A DNA stretch of 64,000 nucleotides from JAVZJR01 sp037447235. GTDB lineage: Archaea; Micrarchaeota; Micrarchaeia; Anstonellales; Bilamarchaeaceae. The stretch is taken from assembly GCA_037447235.1 (NCBI GenBank), contig JBBIHC010000001.1, forward strand, positions 1 to 64,000, written 5' to 3'. Within the stretch, counting starts at the first letter, position 1; each line of letters opens with the position of its first letter. The notes beneath the pieces were generated by a model that ran no database searches, had not been told where the DNA came from, and was given only the letters and a program-made list of their open reading frames with translations. This document shows, one piece after another, positions 1 through 7,944 of this stretch. The position numbers and the translations under genes were made by a program.

Positions 1-43
1 CTTCGTTCGCACAATTCCCTCTAATGTATTCTAACATAACTGG
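1..43. repeat. Imperfect direct repeat, copy 1
   Basis: This 43-base stretch matches positions 127-169 at about 35 of 43 bases, including an identical 11-base core TAATGTATTCT. No gene was seen in positions 1-176, downstream of the pyrK stop. It may be the remains of a tandem repeat or part of the 3' region of a gene lying before the window. Confidence 0.55.
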
Positions 44-126
44 ACGCTCGTTCCGCTTCGCTGCACTCGCTTCACCTTCTTCTGTTTTTTAAGCGGATGT
101 ATTTCTACTGTAAGCAGTAGCGGTCG

Positions 127-169
127 CTTCGCTCGCACAGTTCACTTTAATGTATTCTGGCAACACTGG
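127..169. repeat. Imperfect direct repeat, copy 2
   Basis: Second copy of the 43-base repeat at 1-43, offset by 126 bases. Both copies start with CTTCG, share the TAATGTATTCT core and end with ACTGG or CACTGG. It ends a few bases before the pyrK stop codon on the opposite strand. Function is unknown. Confidence 0.55.
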
Positions 170-176
170 CTTTTTG

Positions 177-956
177 TTATATGTTTGTTTTTCTTCCGGA
201 TGCGCTTCGCCTGCTTTTTCCAAATTCAGGCTCCTCCAGTAGCAAAGCTCCGTCAAAAACAGGGCCGTCAGCGCATACGCGATATTTTCCTATCATGCAG
301 GAGCCGCATATCCCAAACCCACATTTCATATGCCTCTCCAGGCTTGCTTCGCATCTTACGCCGCTCTCCGCTGATTTTTTTACGACAGCAGCCATCATCC
401 TTTCAGGGCCGCACGTATATGCCATGTCAAAATTTTTCAGGTCTATCATTCCTGCCAGCACGTTTCCCTTGATTCCTTTGCTGCCATCATCAGTGGTTAT
501 TGCAAGCTCATCCGCCACTTTTTTCAGTCTTGTTTCGTAAAACAAAGCGCTTTTTGTCCTGGTGCCGAAAACTATCTTTATTTTTGCTCCGCATTGTTTT
601 GCGGCTTTTGCCAGAAAATAAAGTGGAACAATTCCTGTTCCTCCTCCCGCCAGCAATATCCTGTCGTTCTTTTTTGGCAATGTAAATCCTTTTCCGTAAG
701 GTCCGCGAAATGAAAGCAAATCACCTTCTTTCAGTTTCCTCATCGCATTCGTGAATTCGCCAATATGCGCAACCGTAATCATAAGCGGCTCATTGTCAGC
801 TATCCCCATCGGCCTCTCTCCGACACCGGGCAGCCACACCATAATGAACTGCCCTGGCTGGGCCGGAAGCCTGGCGTTGGTTATGTAGGTGGTGACTTGT
901 TCATTTTCCTTCTCTATCTTGGTTATCTTTGCAGTAATTATCCCCTTTTCATCCAT
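177..956 (-). CDS. pyrK: Dihydroorotate dehydrogenase electron transfer subunit PyrK
   Basis: A 259-residue flavoprotein subunit that would pass electrons from dihydroorotate dehydrogenase to NAD in pyrimidine synthesis. The N-terminal half looks like a ferredoxin-reductase FAD domain, with an RP motif near residue 48 and a GPYGKGF loop. A glycine-rich LAGGGTGIVPL loop marks the NAD domain. The C-terminal 2Fe-2S cluster is visible as Cys212, Cys217, Cys220 and Cys228, followed by the usual ADGPVF. The start overlaps the end of pyrD by 8 bases, so the two are translated together. The family match is strong. The tail after residue 245 is basic and unconserved-looking. Confidence 0.93.
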   Translation of the reverse strand: MDEKGIITAKITKIEKENEQVTTYITNARLPAQPGQFIMVWLPGVGERPMGIADNEPLMITVAHIGEFTNAMRKLKEGDLLSFRGPYGKGFTLPKKNDRILLAGGGTGIVPLYFLAKAAKQCGAKIKIVFGTRTKSALFYETRLKKVADELAITTDDGSKGIKGNVLAGMIDLKNFDMAYTCGPERMMAAVVKKSAESGVRCEASLERHMKCGFGICGSCMIGKYRVCADGPVFDGALLLEEPEFGKSRRSASGRKTNI

Positions 957-1860
957 GGGCGACCCCCCTGATTTCTTTGATGCTTTTGTATCCGTGTGCG
1001 GCGAGCCATCTTTCAGCTTCCATCGCTACTTTTTTGAAAACTCTCGGCGTCCTGTAAAAAATCCCTGTCCCTATTCCGATGGCGGTGGCGCCAGCCATAA
1101 TGTATTCTATGGCATCCTCTCCGCTTACCACGCCGCCGGTGGCGATAATCGGTATTTCAACAGCATCGTATATGTCATAAACGCATCTCAGCATTATTGG
1201 TTTTATCGCCGGTCCGCTCAATCCGCCGCGCCCGAATCCAAGGATGGGCTTTTGCCTTTCAATGTCTATCTTCATTCCGGGCCCGATCGTGTTCCCCATA
1301 TTTATTGCGTCCGCGCCTGCCTCCTCGGCTGCCTTTGCAGCAGCGACTTCGCCCGGAGCCGATGCTGAGAGTTTTATTATAAGCGGCAGGTTTGTTTTTT
1401 CCTTTATTGCACCGACAACCTTCGAAACGAACTCCGGCCCGGCCTGCTCAGCCATCAATCCATACCCAGGGGTGTGCGGGCATGATATTGCTGCCTCTAT
1501 GGCCGCGGGCCTGAAGCCGCTCGCAGAGATTTTTTCCGCCAGCGCTGCAAATTCGTCAGCGTTTTTGCCAGCGATGCTCAATATAAGCGGTTCATCCATT
1601 TTCCAGCCGCTAAACTCCCTTATCCCCTCCTCTATTCCGGGATTTGGGTAGCCCATCGCATTAAGCAGGCCGCAGCTTACTTCTACTATGTTCGGCCCGG
1701 CATGCCCCCCTCTCTCTTCAAGCGTCAAGGATTTTGTCGTTACCGCGCCCGCCCCTTCTTCCGCCATTCTTTCAAGGCTGCCGAGCGTGGTGCTGAGAAC
1801 GCCAGAGGCCAAAACAGTTGGGTTCTTCCACCTTTTTCCAAACAAGTCTATCCCAAGCAT
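949..1860 (-). CDS. pyrD: Dihydroorotate dehydrogenase, class 1B catalytic subunit
   Basis: A 303-residue FMN-dependent TIM-barrel enzyme that oxidises dihydroorotate to orotate. The active-site cysteine characteristic of class 1B lies in the ISCPHTPGYG segment near residue 129. FMN- and phosphate-binding segments are seen in NMGNTIGPGMKID and in the C-terminal ATGGVVSGEDA and GATAIGIGTG motifs. It is first in a two-gene operon with pyrK, which explains the class 1B assignment because that class works as a heterotetramer with PyrK. It is divergent from rpe, separated by about 50 bases with an AT-rich promoter. Confidence 0.95.
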   Translation of the reverse strand: MLGIDLFGKRWKNPTVLASGVLSTTLGSLERMAEEGAGAVTTKSLTLEERGGHAGPNIVEVSCGLLNAMGYPNPGIEEGIREFSGWKMDEPLILSIAGKNADEFAALAEKISASGFRPAAIEAAISCPHTPGYGLMAEQAGPEFVSKVVGAIKEKTNLPLIIKLSASAPGEVAAAKAAEEAGADAINMGNTIGPGMKIDIERQKPILGFGRGGLSGPAIKPIMLRCVYDIYDAVEIPIIATGGVVSGEDAIEYIMAGATAIGIGTGIFYRTPRVFKKVAMEAERWLAAHGYKSIKEIRGVAHG

Positions 1861-1874
1861 CGTAAACCTTAGAT

Positions 1875-1886
1875 GTATATATATTA
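1875..1886 (+). promoter_or_regulatory. TATA box for rpe
   Basis: The alternating run GTATATATATTA is centred near 1881. Archaeal transcription normally starts about 26 bases downstream, here near 1907, leaving about 5 bases before the ATG at 1912. This supports a nearly leaderless rpe mRNA and the choice of that ATG over the upstream TTG at 1894. Confidence 0.65.
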
Positions 1887-1911
1887 ATTAATTTTGCTGT
1901 TAATTTTTATT

Positions 1912-2532
1912 ATGGTTGAGCTTATAGCGGCCATTCTTTCCAAGACAGCGGACGATATGCTTGCAAAACTTGCCCGCGTGAAGCCGTATCTAAAAACTGT
2001 TCAGCTTGACATGATGGACGGCAGGTTTGTCCCGAACACCACGCTTTTGCCGGCAGAGCTCCCAAAACTTGACCCGCATTTCAATTACGAGTTTCACTGG
2101 ATGTATGCAGAGCCGGAAAAGTGGATGAAATTGTTTCCCTCGGCCCTGCATCTCGTTAATGTTGAAATACTGGGCGCTGCCCGCTGGAACAAAATAAAAA
2201 AAACCGCCCCCAGGGTGGGGATAACTATAAACCCCCCTACGCCGATAGAGCGTCTTTTGCCGTATATCAACGAAACAGACGAATTTTTGGTCATGACGGT
2301 CAACCCGGGCTTTTCGGGTCAGAAATACATAAAAGAATGCGAGCAAAAGATAAGAAAGATAAGAGAGCTAAGGCCGGATGCCAACATCGAGGTGGACGGC
2401 GGGATAGACCAGACGACCGCCGCCGGCGCGGTGGCTGCCGGCGCGAACAAGCTCGTTGCCGCATCGGCATTGTTTAATAGCGCTAACATTAAAGAAGCTA
2501 TAGATGCTATAATATCATCAATAGGGGAATGA
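1912..2532 (+). CDS. rpe: Ribulose-phosphate 3-epimerase
   Basis: A 206-residue TIM-barrel epimerase that interconverts ribulose 5-phosphate and xylulose 5-phosphate. Family landmarks are AAILS at the N-terminus, the metal-binding DMMDGRFVPN, the MTVNPGFSGQ loop and the EVDGGI phosphate site. The usual DxHLM segment is altered to EFHWMYAEPEKW, so this is a divergent member. The open frame extends to a TTG at 1894, but the TATA position favours ATG 1912. It heads a same-strand run with both transketolase halves, consistent with the non-oxidative pentose phosphate pathway. Substrate specificity is inferred from the family and neighbours. Confidence 0.88.
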   Translation: MVELIAAILSKTADDMLAKLARVKPYLKTVQLDMMDGRFVPNTTLLPAELPKLDPHFNYEFHWMYAEPEKWMKLFPSALHLVNVEILGAARWNKIKKTAPRVGITINPPTPIERLLPYINETDEFLVMTVNPGFSGQKYIKECEQKIRKIRELRPDANIEVDGGIDQTTAAGAVAAGANKLVAASALFNSANIKEAIDAIISSIGE

Positions 2533-2562
2533 ATACATCGCGGATAGGGGGGAAGGTGTGAT

Positions 2563-3423
2563 ATGGCTTTATTCAGAAAGATAACCAGCATAAAAAAACT
2601 GAAGCTTATCGCTAATACCATAAGGCAGGCTGTTGTCAGGATGCTGCTCGAGGCCGGCTCTGGCCACACCGCGGGCTCGTTGAGCCTGGCGGACATATTC
2701 ACGGCACTTTACTTTAACATACTTTATCACGACCCGGAGAAACCGGACTGGGAAGGGCGGGACCGCTTCCTGGTGTCGAATGGCCACGTTGCGCCTGTTT
2801 TGTATGCTGCCCTGGCGAATGCAGGCTATTTCCCGAAAGAGGAACTTCTGACATTGAGAAAGCTGGGCAGCAGGTTGCAGGGGCATCCGCACCGCGGCTC
2901 GCTTCCGGGCATAGAAAATTCGTCAGGGCCGCTTGGGCAGGGCCTTTCGCAGGCCGTGGGCATGGCAATAGTGGCAAAAACAGAAAAGAAAAAATGGCGC
3001 GTTTATTGCCTTGTTTCTGACGGCGAACTGCAGGAAGGGCAGACCTGGGAGGCAGTGATGCTTGCCAACAAATACAGGCTGGGCAATCTTACCGTCATAG
3101 TGGACAGGAACAACATCCAGATTGACGGGTATACAGAGGAAGTCATGCCGCTGGAGCCGCTCGCCGAGAAGTTCAGGGCATACGGCTGGAATGTCATTGA
3201 CATCGATGGCCATAATATAAAGAAGATAATAGACGCGTGTGAAGAAAGCAAGGCGGTATTCGAGAGGCCGACTGCAATAATCGCCCACACGGTGCCAGGA
3301 AAGCCAATATCATTTATGGAGTTCCTGAGCGAGTGGCACGGAAAACCGCCGACAAAAGAACAGGCTGAAAGCGCCCTTGCAGAGCTTGAAAGGGAGAAAA
3401 ATCTCATATCAGAGGAGGATTAA
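2563..3423 (+). CDS. Transketolase, N-terminal subunit
   Basis: A 286-residue protein corresponding to the thiamine-diphosphate-binding half of transketolase. The TPP motif is visible as SDGELQEGQTWEA followed by VIVDRNNIQIDG. The substrate-facing segments GSGHTAGSL, GRDRFLVSNGHVAP and GHPHRG are typical. A GGTGTGAT-like ribosome site precedes the ATG. It is followed directly, without a spacer, by the C-terminal subunit gene, so the enzyme is split as in many archaea and some bacteria. It transfers two-carbon units between sugar phosphates in the cytoplasm. Confidence 0.93.
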   Translation: MALFRKITSIKKLKLIANTIRQAVVRMLLEAGSGHTAGSLSLADIFTALYFNILYHDPEKPDWEGRDRFLVSNGHVAPVLYAALANAGYFPKEELLTLRKLGSRLQGHPHRGSLPGIENSSGPLGQGLSQAVGMAIVAKTEKKKWRVYCLVSDGELQEGQTWEAVMLANKYRLGNLTVIVDRNNIQIDGYTEEVMPLEPLAEKFRAYGWNVIDIDGHNIKKIIDACEESKAVFERPTAIIAHTVPGKPISFMEFLSEWHGKPPTKEQAESALAELEREKNLISEED

Positions 3424-4386
3424 ATGATAATCGAAGACATAACTAAACCAAAGGAATTCAAGCCTTCAAGGGAAGGCGTTGGAATCGCGCTTGCGGAACT
3501 CGGGGCGAAGAACAACGACCTGTGGGTTCTTTGCGCCGATGTCACCGAGTCAACGAGGATGCATCATTTTGCAGAAAAATTCCCAAAGCGCTTTGTGCAG
3601 GTCGGCGTTGCCGAGCAGAACCTCGCCGGAGTGGCTGCAGGAATTGCCGCAACCGGCAAAACAGCCGTTATCTCGGCATACGCTGTCTTTTCGCCCGGGA
3701 GAAACTGGGACCAAATTAGGGTTTCAATATGCTATAACGACGCGAATGTCAAGATACATGCCTCACACAGCGGCATAAATGTCGGGCCGGACGGCGCCTC
3801 CCATCAGGCGCTTGAGGACATAGCGATGGCCAGGGTTCTTCCAAATATGGTTGTTCTTTCTCCTGCTGATTACTTGCAAGCGAAAAAAGCGACTTACGCC
3901 GCCATTAGCCATAAAGGGCCGGTTTATATAAGGACTGCGAGAGAGAAATCAGCAACGTTTACCACAGAGGAAACGCCTTTTGAGATAGGAAAGGCGAATG
4001 TTTACAGGGAAGGCGACGATGTTGCGATAATGGCGCACGGCATGATGGTTTACCAGTCTCTTTTGGCTGCCGAACAGCTGAAATCTGAAGGAATCTCCGC
4101 CGCAGTGCTGGACATCTCTTCAATAAAGCCGCTTGACAAGGACACGATAACAAAATACGCCAAAAAAACAGGATTTGTTTTTACCGTAGAGGAGCATCAG
4201 GTCAGCGGCGGCATGGGTTCTGCGGTGGCAGAAGTTCTTTCGCAGCATTACCCGACAAGAATGCACATCCACGGGATTTACGACAGGTTTTGCGAGTCCG
4301 GCAGCATGGAAGAGCTTTTCAGGAAATACGGGCTTGACAGCAAGGGCATAGCCGACAGGATAAAAGAAGCGGTCAAAAAACGATAA
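3424..4386 (+). CDS. Transketolase, C-terminal subunit
   Basis: A 320-residue protein containing the pyrimidine-binding and C-terminal domains of transketolase. The motifs GVAEQNLAGVAAGIA, SAYAVFSPGRNWDQIR and HSGINVGPDGASHQALED are diagnostic; the glutamate in EQN is the TPP-activating residue in this family. It begins at the base after the N-terminal subunit stop codon, so the subunits are co-translated and presumably form a heterotetramer. With rpe it provides pentose phosphates for nucleotide synthesis. Confidence 0.94.
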   Translation: MIIEDITKPKEFKPSREGVGIALAELGAKNNDLWVLCADVTESTRMHHFAEKFPKRFVQVGVAEQNLAGVAAGIAATGKTAVISAYAVFSPGRNWDQIRVSICYNDANVKIHASHSGINVGPDGASHQALEDIAMARVLPNMVVLSPADYLQAKKATYAAISHKGPVYIRTAREKSATFTTEETPFEIGKANVYREGDDVAIMAHGMMVYQSLLAAEQLKSEGISAAVLDISSIKPLDKDTITKYAKKTGFVFTVEEHQVSGGMGSAVAEVLSQHYPTRMHIHGIYDRFCESGSMEELFRKYGLDSKGIADRIKEAVKKR

Positions 4387-4416
4387 TACTAAAAACATAT
4401 AAACAGATAAATACGC

Positions 4417-5130
4417 ATGACTGAGGAGATCGAAGTCGTTGAGGAACTTCCGGTTTTGAGGAAAAACCGGCTTTCGACCGGCATAAAGGAACTTGATGTG
4501 ATGCTTGAGGGGGGTTATAAGCACCCAGCTAACATCCTTTTGAGCGGGCCGAGCGGAATTGAAAAAACAACATTTTCCTATCACTTTGCCGATGCGGCCC
4601 CTGCAGAAGAACACGTCTATTTTATCTGCAGCAGCTCCACTCCGGAAGAGATAATAAAAAAAGCGGCAACGGTTGGCATCAACCTGAAAAAGCCCAACAT
4701 AAAATTCATAGATTGTTACAGTTCCACGACTGGCACTCAAAAAAGCGACACCGAGCAGATAAAAATCGTCTCGGGTCCGCGTGCATTGAATGACCTTTCG
4801 CTTGCTCTCAACGAAGCAATGAATGAGAGCAAAGGCAAAAGGATGAGGGTAATCTTCCACACCCTCTCCGTTTTCGTGCTTTATAATCCGAGGGAATCCA
4901 TACAAAAGTTTGTTGACGTGATCGGCGGTAGGTTGAAAGCCACAGGGGCAACGACGATATATCTGGTGGAAGAAGGAGTGCACGACAAGCAGCTGATGGG
5001 CATACTAGAAAGAGTTATGGATGAAAAATATTCGATAACTGAAAAGGACGGCGCGCTTTTCCTGGAGTTGCCGATAATAAACTTCAGCGTGCCGTTTAAG
5101 CAGGGGCCTGCAGGGATAGTGATAATTTAG
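4417..5130 (+). CDS. KaiC-like RecA-fold ATPase with degenerate P-loop
   Basis: A 237-residue protein of the archaeal KaiC/RadA-related family. It starts with the family hallmark STGIKELDVMLEGGY and then GPSGIEKTTF at residues 44-53. A normal Walker A would read GxxGxGKT; here the glycine before the lysine is glutamate, so nucleotide binding may be altered. The rest keeps a RecA-like pattern (AEEHVYFICSSS, later MRVIFHTLSVF and TIYLVEEG). The next gene, 8 bases on, encodes a roadblock-domain protein, a partner type often linked to small GTPases and ATPases. Its role is not known. A TATA-like ACATATAAAC lies at about 4396-4405. Confidence 0.75.
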   Translation: MTEEIEVVEELPVLRKNRLSTGIKELDVMLEGGYKHPANILLSGPSGIEKTTFSYHFADAAPAEEHVYFICSSSTPEEIIKKAATVGINLKKPNIKFIDCYSSTTGTQKSDTEQIKIVSGPRALNDLSLALNEAMNESKGKRMRVIFHTLSVFVLYNPRESIQKFVDVIGGRLKATGATTIYLVEEGVHDKQLMGILERVMDEKYSITEKDGALFLELPIINFSVPFKQGPAGIVII

Positions 5131-5138
5131 GTGGTTTG

Positions 5139-5483
5139 ATGCCGTCAGAATCAAGACTTGCTCAAGTCGAGGAGCTGTTGAACAGGATGAAGGAAGAGAG
5201 TGGCATAGGCGGGGGCCTGGTGAGGCTGGACGGCGTTATCGTGAAAAGCACGATGGCGCTTCCGGAGGCAGTGCCTATGCTGATAAGCAGGACGGCAAAC
5301 GTTTCTGATGCGATTATGAGAGAGGCCAAGGATGCGCAAAAGGAGGCGGAAATAACGATAGGCACGGACACCCTTGTCATAGTCCGGGCCGGCAGGCACT
5401 TTTTTTTCGGACTGGCGAAGAGCAAAGATGAAAAAAAGGTCATCATAGAATATGCAAAAAAGATAGAAAGTGCATTGGAATGA
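5139..5483 (+). CDS. Roadblock/LC7-domain protein
   Basis: A 114-residue single-domain protein with the roadblock/LC7 pattern: an N-terminal amphipathic helix (RLAQVEELLNRMKEES), a strand with GGGLVRLDGVIVKST, a helix SDAIMREAKDAQKEAE and the terminal strands TLVIVRAGRHFFFGLA. I use ATG 5139, preceded by GGTGG; an in-frame TTG lies at 5136. The stop overlaps the tldD start (ATGA). In prokaryotes such proteins usually regulate a neighbouring NTPase, here plausibly the KaiC-like protein. This partnership is inference. Confidence 0.75.
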   Translation: MPSESRLAQVEELLNRMKEESGIGGGLVRLDGVIVKSTMALPEAVPMLISRTANVSDAIMREAKDAQKEAEITIGTDTLVIVRAGRHFFFGLAKSKDEKKVIIEYAKKIESALE

Positions 5484-6778
5484 TTGATTTTTCCGGTTTT
5501 GGGTATGCTGAAATAAGGATTGAAGAGACCGAAATGCTTTCTGTTCAGCTAAAAGATGAGATGGCTGTTGTTGCCGGCAGGGCAGGCGGGGCGTCTGCGC
5601 GCGTTTTGAAAGACGGGGCATGGGGCTTTGCGGCAATTGATGATCCAGGTGCAAACATAAGCGGGCTGTTAAAAAAAGCCGAAAGGCTTGCCATTCTTGG
5701 CGGCGGCGCGGTTAATATAACCAAGCAACCCGGTGTGAAAACAAAGAAAATAGAGCAGATCGAATGGGTGGACAGCGACGAGATATCCGCCAGAATAAAA
5801 GATGCGAAGGAAAAAACCAAACTTGGCGGGATAGCAACCGCAAATCTCTCTTTTTCAGCGAGAAAAGCGAGGAAGTTTTTTCTGAATTCTGCCGGTACCG
5901 AGATTGAGCAGGAATGCGCCCATTTCTATTTTTCGTGCACTGCCATCGCAAAAGGCAACGGCAGGACCGTCCAGGGAAGCGAGACCGCGGCAAAAAGGTC
6001 AAGCTGCAGGAAAATGAATCTTGAAAAAGCGGCAGAAACCGCTGCCAGAAGCGCCATCGCGCAGCTGTCTTCACAGCCATCGCCAAAAGGCAAATTTGCC
6101 GCCGTGCTTGACCCCGAGATGACAGGCACCTTTATCCACGAAGTGGTTGGGCATGCGGCTGAGGCCGATGCCATAACAAGCAGGGAATCGGTGTTCGCCG
6201 GGAAGCTTTGGCAACGGGTGGGCAACGAGTTGGTAAACATCTATGATGACCCCACGCTGCCTTACTTCGGGGGATACGATTATGATGACGAGGGCATAAA
6301 GGGAAAAAAAGCGGCGCTTGTGGAAAAGGGAATTCTTCGCGGCTTTATGAATTCAAATGAAACCGCCACCGAGCTTGGCCACGCGCTGAATGGCCATGCC
6401 AGGGCGGAGGGTTATGGGGAGAGGCCCATTGTGAGGATGAGCAATACGATTTTTTCCCGAGGGAAGAGCGCGCTCGAAGAAGTGTTCGATGTACGGGAAG
6501 GCGTTTATGTCAAAGGAAGCGCAGGCGGAAGCGTTGATATATTCTCCGGCGGTTTTATGTTCAAGGCCAAGGAGGGGTACCTGATAAAAAACGGGGAGTT
6601 GGGCGAACAGTTGCGGGGCATCGCAATCATAGGAAACATATTTGAAGTCCTTAACAGCATAGAGGCGGTCGGCAACGATTTTGAGACCCATCCGGGAATA
6701 TGCGGAAAACACGGGCAGCTGGCCTTTGTTGAGGATGGCGGGCCCCACATACGGATAGGGAAAATCACGCTGGGGTAG
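5480..6778 (+). CDS. tldD: TldD/PmbA family metalloprotease
   Basis: A 432-residue member of the TldD/TldE family of zinc proteases that trim peptides and unfolded proteins. The catalytic motif HEVVGH (residues 220-225, an HExxxH type) identifies it as the catalytic TldD-like subunit. The downstream glycine-rich segment GGSVDIFSGGFMFKAKEGYLIKNGEL also fits the C-terminal domain. The usual inactive partner TldE/PmbA is not in this window. It overlaps the roadblock gene by 4 bases and is followed 5 bases later by a membrane-protein gene, forming one operon. Confidence 0.9.
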   Translation: MIDFSGFGYAEIRIEETEMLSVQLKDEMAVVAGRAGGASARVLKDGAWGFAAIDDPGANISGLLKKAERLAILGGGAVNITKQPGVKTKKIEQIEWVDSDEISARIKDAKEKTKLGGIATANLSFSARKARKFFLNSAGTEIEQECAHFYFSCTAIAKGNGRTVQGSETAAKRSSCRKMNLEKAAETAARSAIAQLSSQPSPKGKFAAVLDPEMTGTFIHEVVGHAAEADAITSRESVFAGKLWQRVGNELVNIYDDPTLPYFGGYDYDDEGIKGKKAALVEKGILRGFMNSNETATELGHALNGHARAEGYGERPIVRMSNTIFSRGKSALEEVFDVREGVYVKGSAGGSVDIFSGGFMFKAKEGYLIKNGELGEQLRGIAIIGNIFEVLNSIEAVGNDFETHPGICGKHGQLAFVEDGGPHIRIGKITLG

Positions 6779-6783
6779 CGTGG

Positions 6784-7944
6784 ATGGAAGCGCTTGAATA
6801 CCTTTTCGGTTTGGCCGCGGGCCTGTTTACCGGCTTGCTGCCAGGGCTCCATCCAAACACATTATCCTCCATTATAGCGCAAATGCCTGTGAGCAATGAG
6901 GCCAAGGCATTCCTGATTGTCGGAATGGCAGCGGCGAATCTTGTCACCGCATTCATCGCAGCCATATTTTTCGGCATACCTGACGAAAGTGCGGTGGTGG
7001 CGGTGCTGCCAGCGCATCGGATGACGCTTGCCGGAAGGGGCCTGACCGCCTTGCGCATAGTGCTGTTTTCCGCAGTTTCTTCTGCGTTATTGTCTTTCCT
7101 GCTTTTCATGCCCTCCCTTGAAGCATTCGCAATCATCTATCCGGCGTTGAAAGACCTTCTGAAATACATCGTTCTTTTTCTCTCAGCGCTTATGATAGCG
7201 AGAAGCAGGAATCCGCCCGCCGCTTTTGCAATCTTCATTGCTGCCGGCCTGCTGGGCTGCTGTTCCCTGAACTTCGGGCTGGCGGATCCGTTTATGCCTC
7301 TGTTCTCCGGAATGTTTGCAGTCGCTTCGCTGCTGTCCATATCAAGGGCAGAGCTTCCGGTACAAAAAAAGGAGGAGCGTATGGAAGGCAAAACCATGCA
7401 TTATGTTGTGCTCGGTGTTTTTCTTGGCTTTTTTGCCGACCTCCTGCCAGCCATAAGTTCGCCGGCGCAGGTTGCGTCTTTTGCATCCGCTTTCATTCCG
7501 CTTGAAACGATAGGTTATCTTGCCATGATAACCGCAATCGGCGTTTCCCAGTCGTTTTTTTCATTCTCGACCCTTGTTTCCATAGACAAGTCCCGCGTGG
7601 GCACCACTGCGTGGCTCTCAAAATTCGCAGACATACCATCCCAACCGCTGTTTTTCGCAGCGCTGTTTCTTTTTGGCGTCCTTCTGATCTCGCTTCTTCT
7701 TTATGTCCTAAGGTCCAGGATAACCTCTCTCGTTGTCCTGAATTCCCGCGCGCTTGGCATAATCCTGGTAATCTATCTTGTTGCCGTCTGTTTCATCATA
7801 AACGGTTTTTTCGGCCTGCTGGTAATGCTGCTCTCAAGCATTCTTGGATACCTTGCTTTGCGGAGTAATGTTGAGCGTACCCACCTTATGGGTGCGGTGA
7901 TAGTGCCCACCCTGCTGCTTCTTTTCAGCATATTCCTATTTTAG
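6784..7944 (+). CDS. TctA-like (DUF112) multi-pass membrane protein
   Basis: A 386-residue very hydrophobic protein with about ten predicted membrane segments. The opening AGLFTGLLPGLHPNT repeats the signature of the TctA permease family (tripartite tricarboxylate transporters and archaeal DUF112 proteins), with a second half-site LGFFADLLPAISSPAQ near residue 215 that suggests an inverted internal duplication. Transport substrate is unknown, and no periplasmic TctC-type binding protein is nearby. It converges with the next gene, and the two overlap by 9 bases at their 3' ends. Confidence 0.75.
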   Translation: MEALEYLFGLAAGLFTGLLPGLHPNTLSSIIAQMPVSNEAKAFLIVGMAAANLVTAFIAAIFFGIPDESAVVAVLPAHRMTLAGRGLTALRIVLFSAVSSALLSFLLFMPSLEAFAIIYPALKDLLKYIVLFLSALMIARSRNPPAAFAIFIAAGLLGCCSLNFGLADPFMPLFSGMFAVASLLSISRAELPVQKKEERMEGKTMHYVVLGVFLGFFADLLPAISSPAQVASFASAFIPLETIGYLAMITAIGVSQSFFSFSTLVSIDKSRVGTTAWLSKFADIPSQPLFFAALFLFGVLLISLLLYVLRSRITSLVVLNSRALGIILVIYLVAVCFIINGFFGLLVMLLSSILGYLALRSNVERTHLMGAVIVPTLLLLFSIFLF

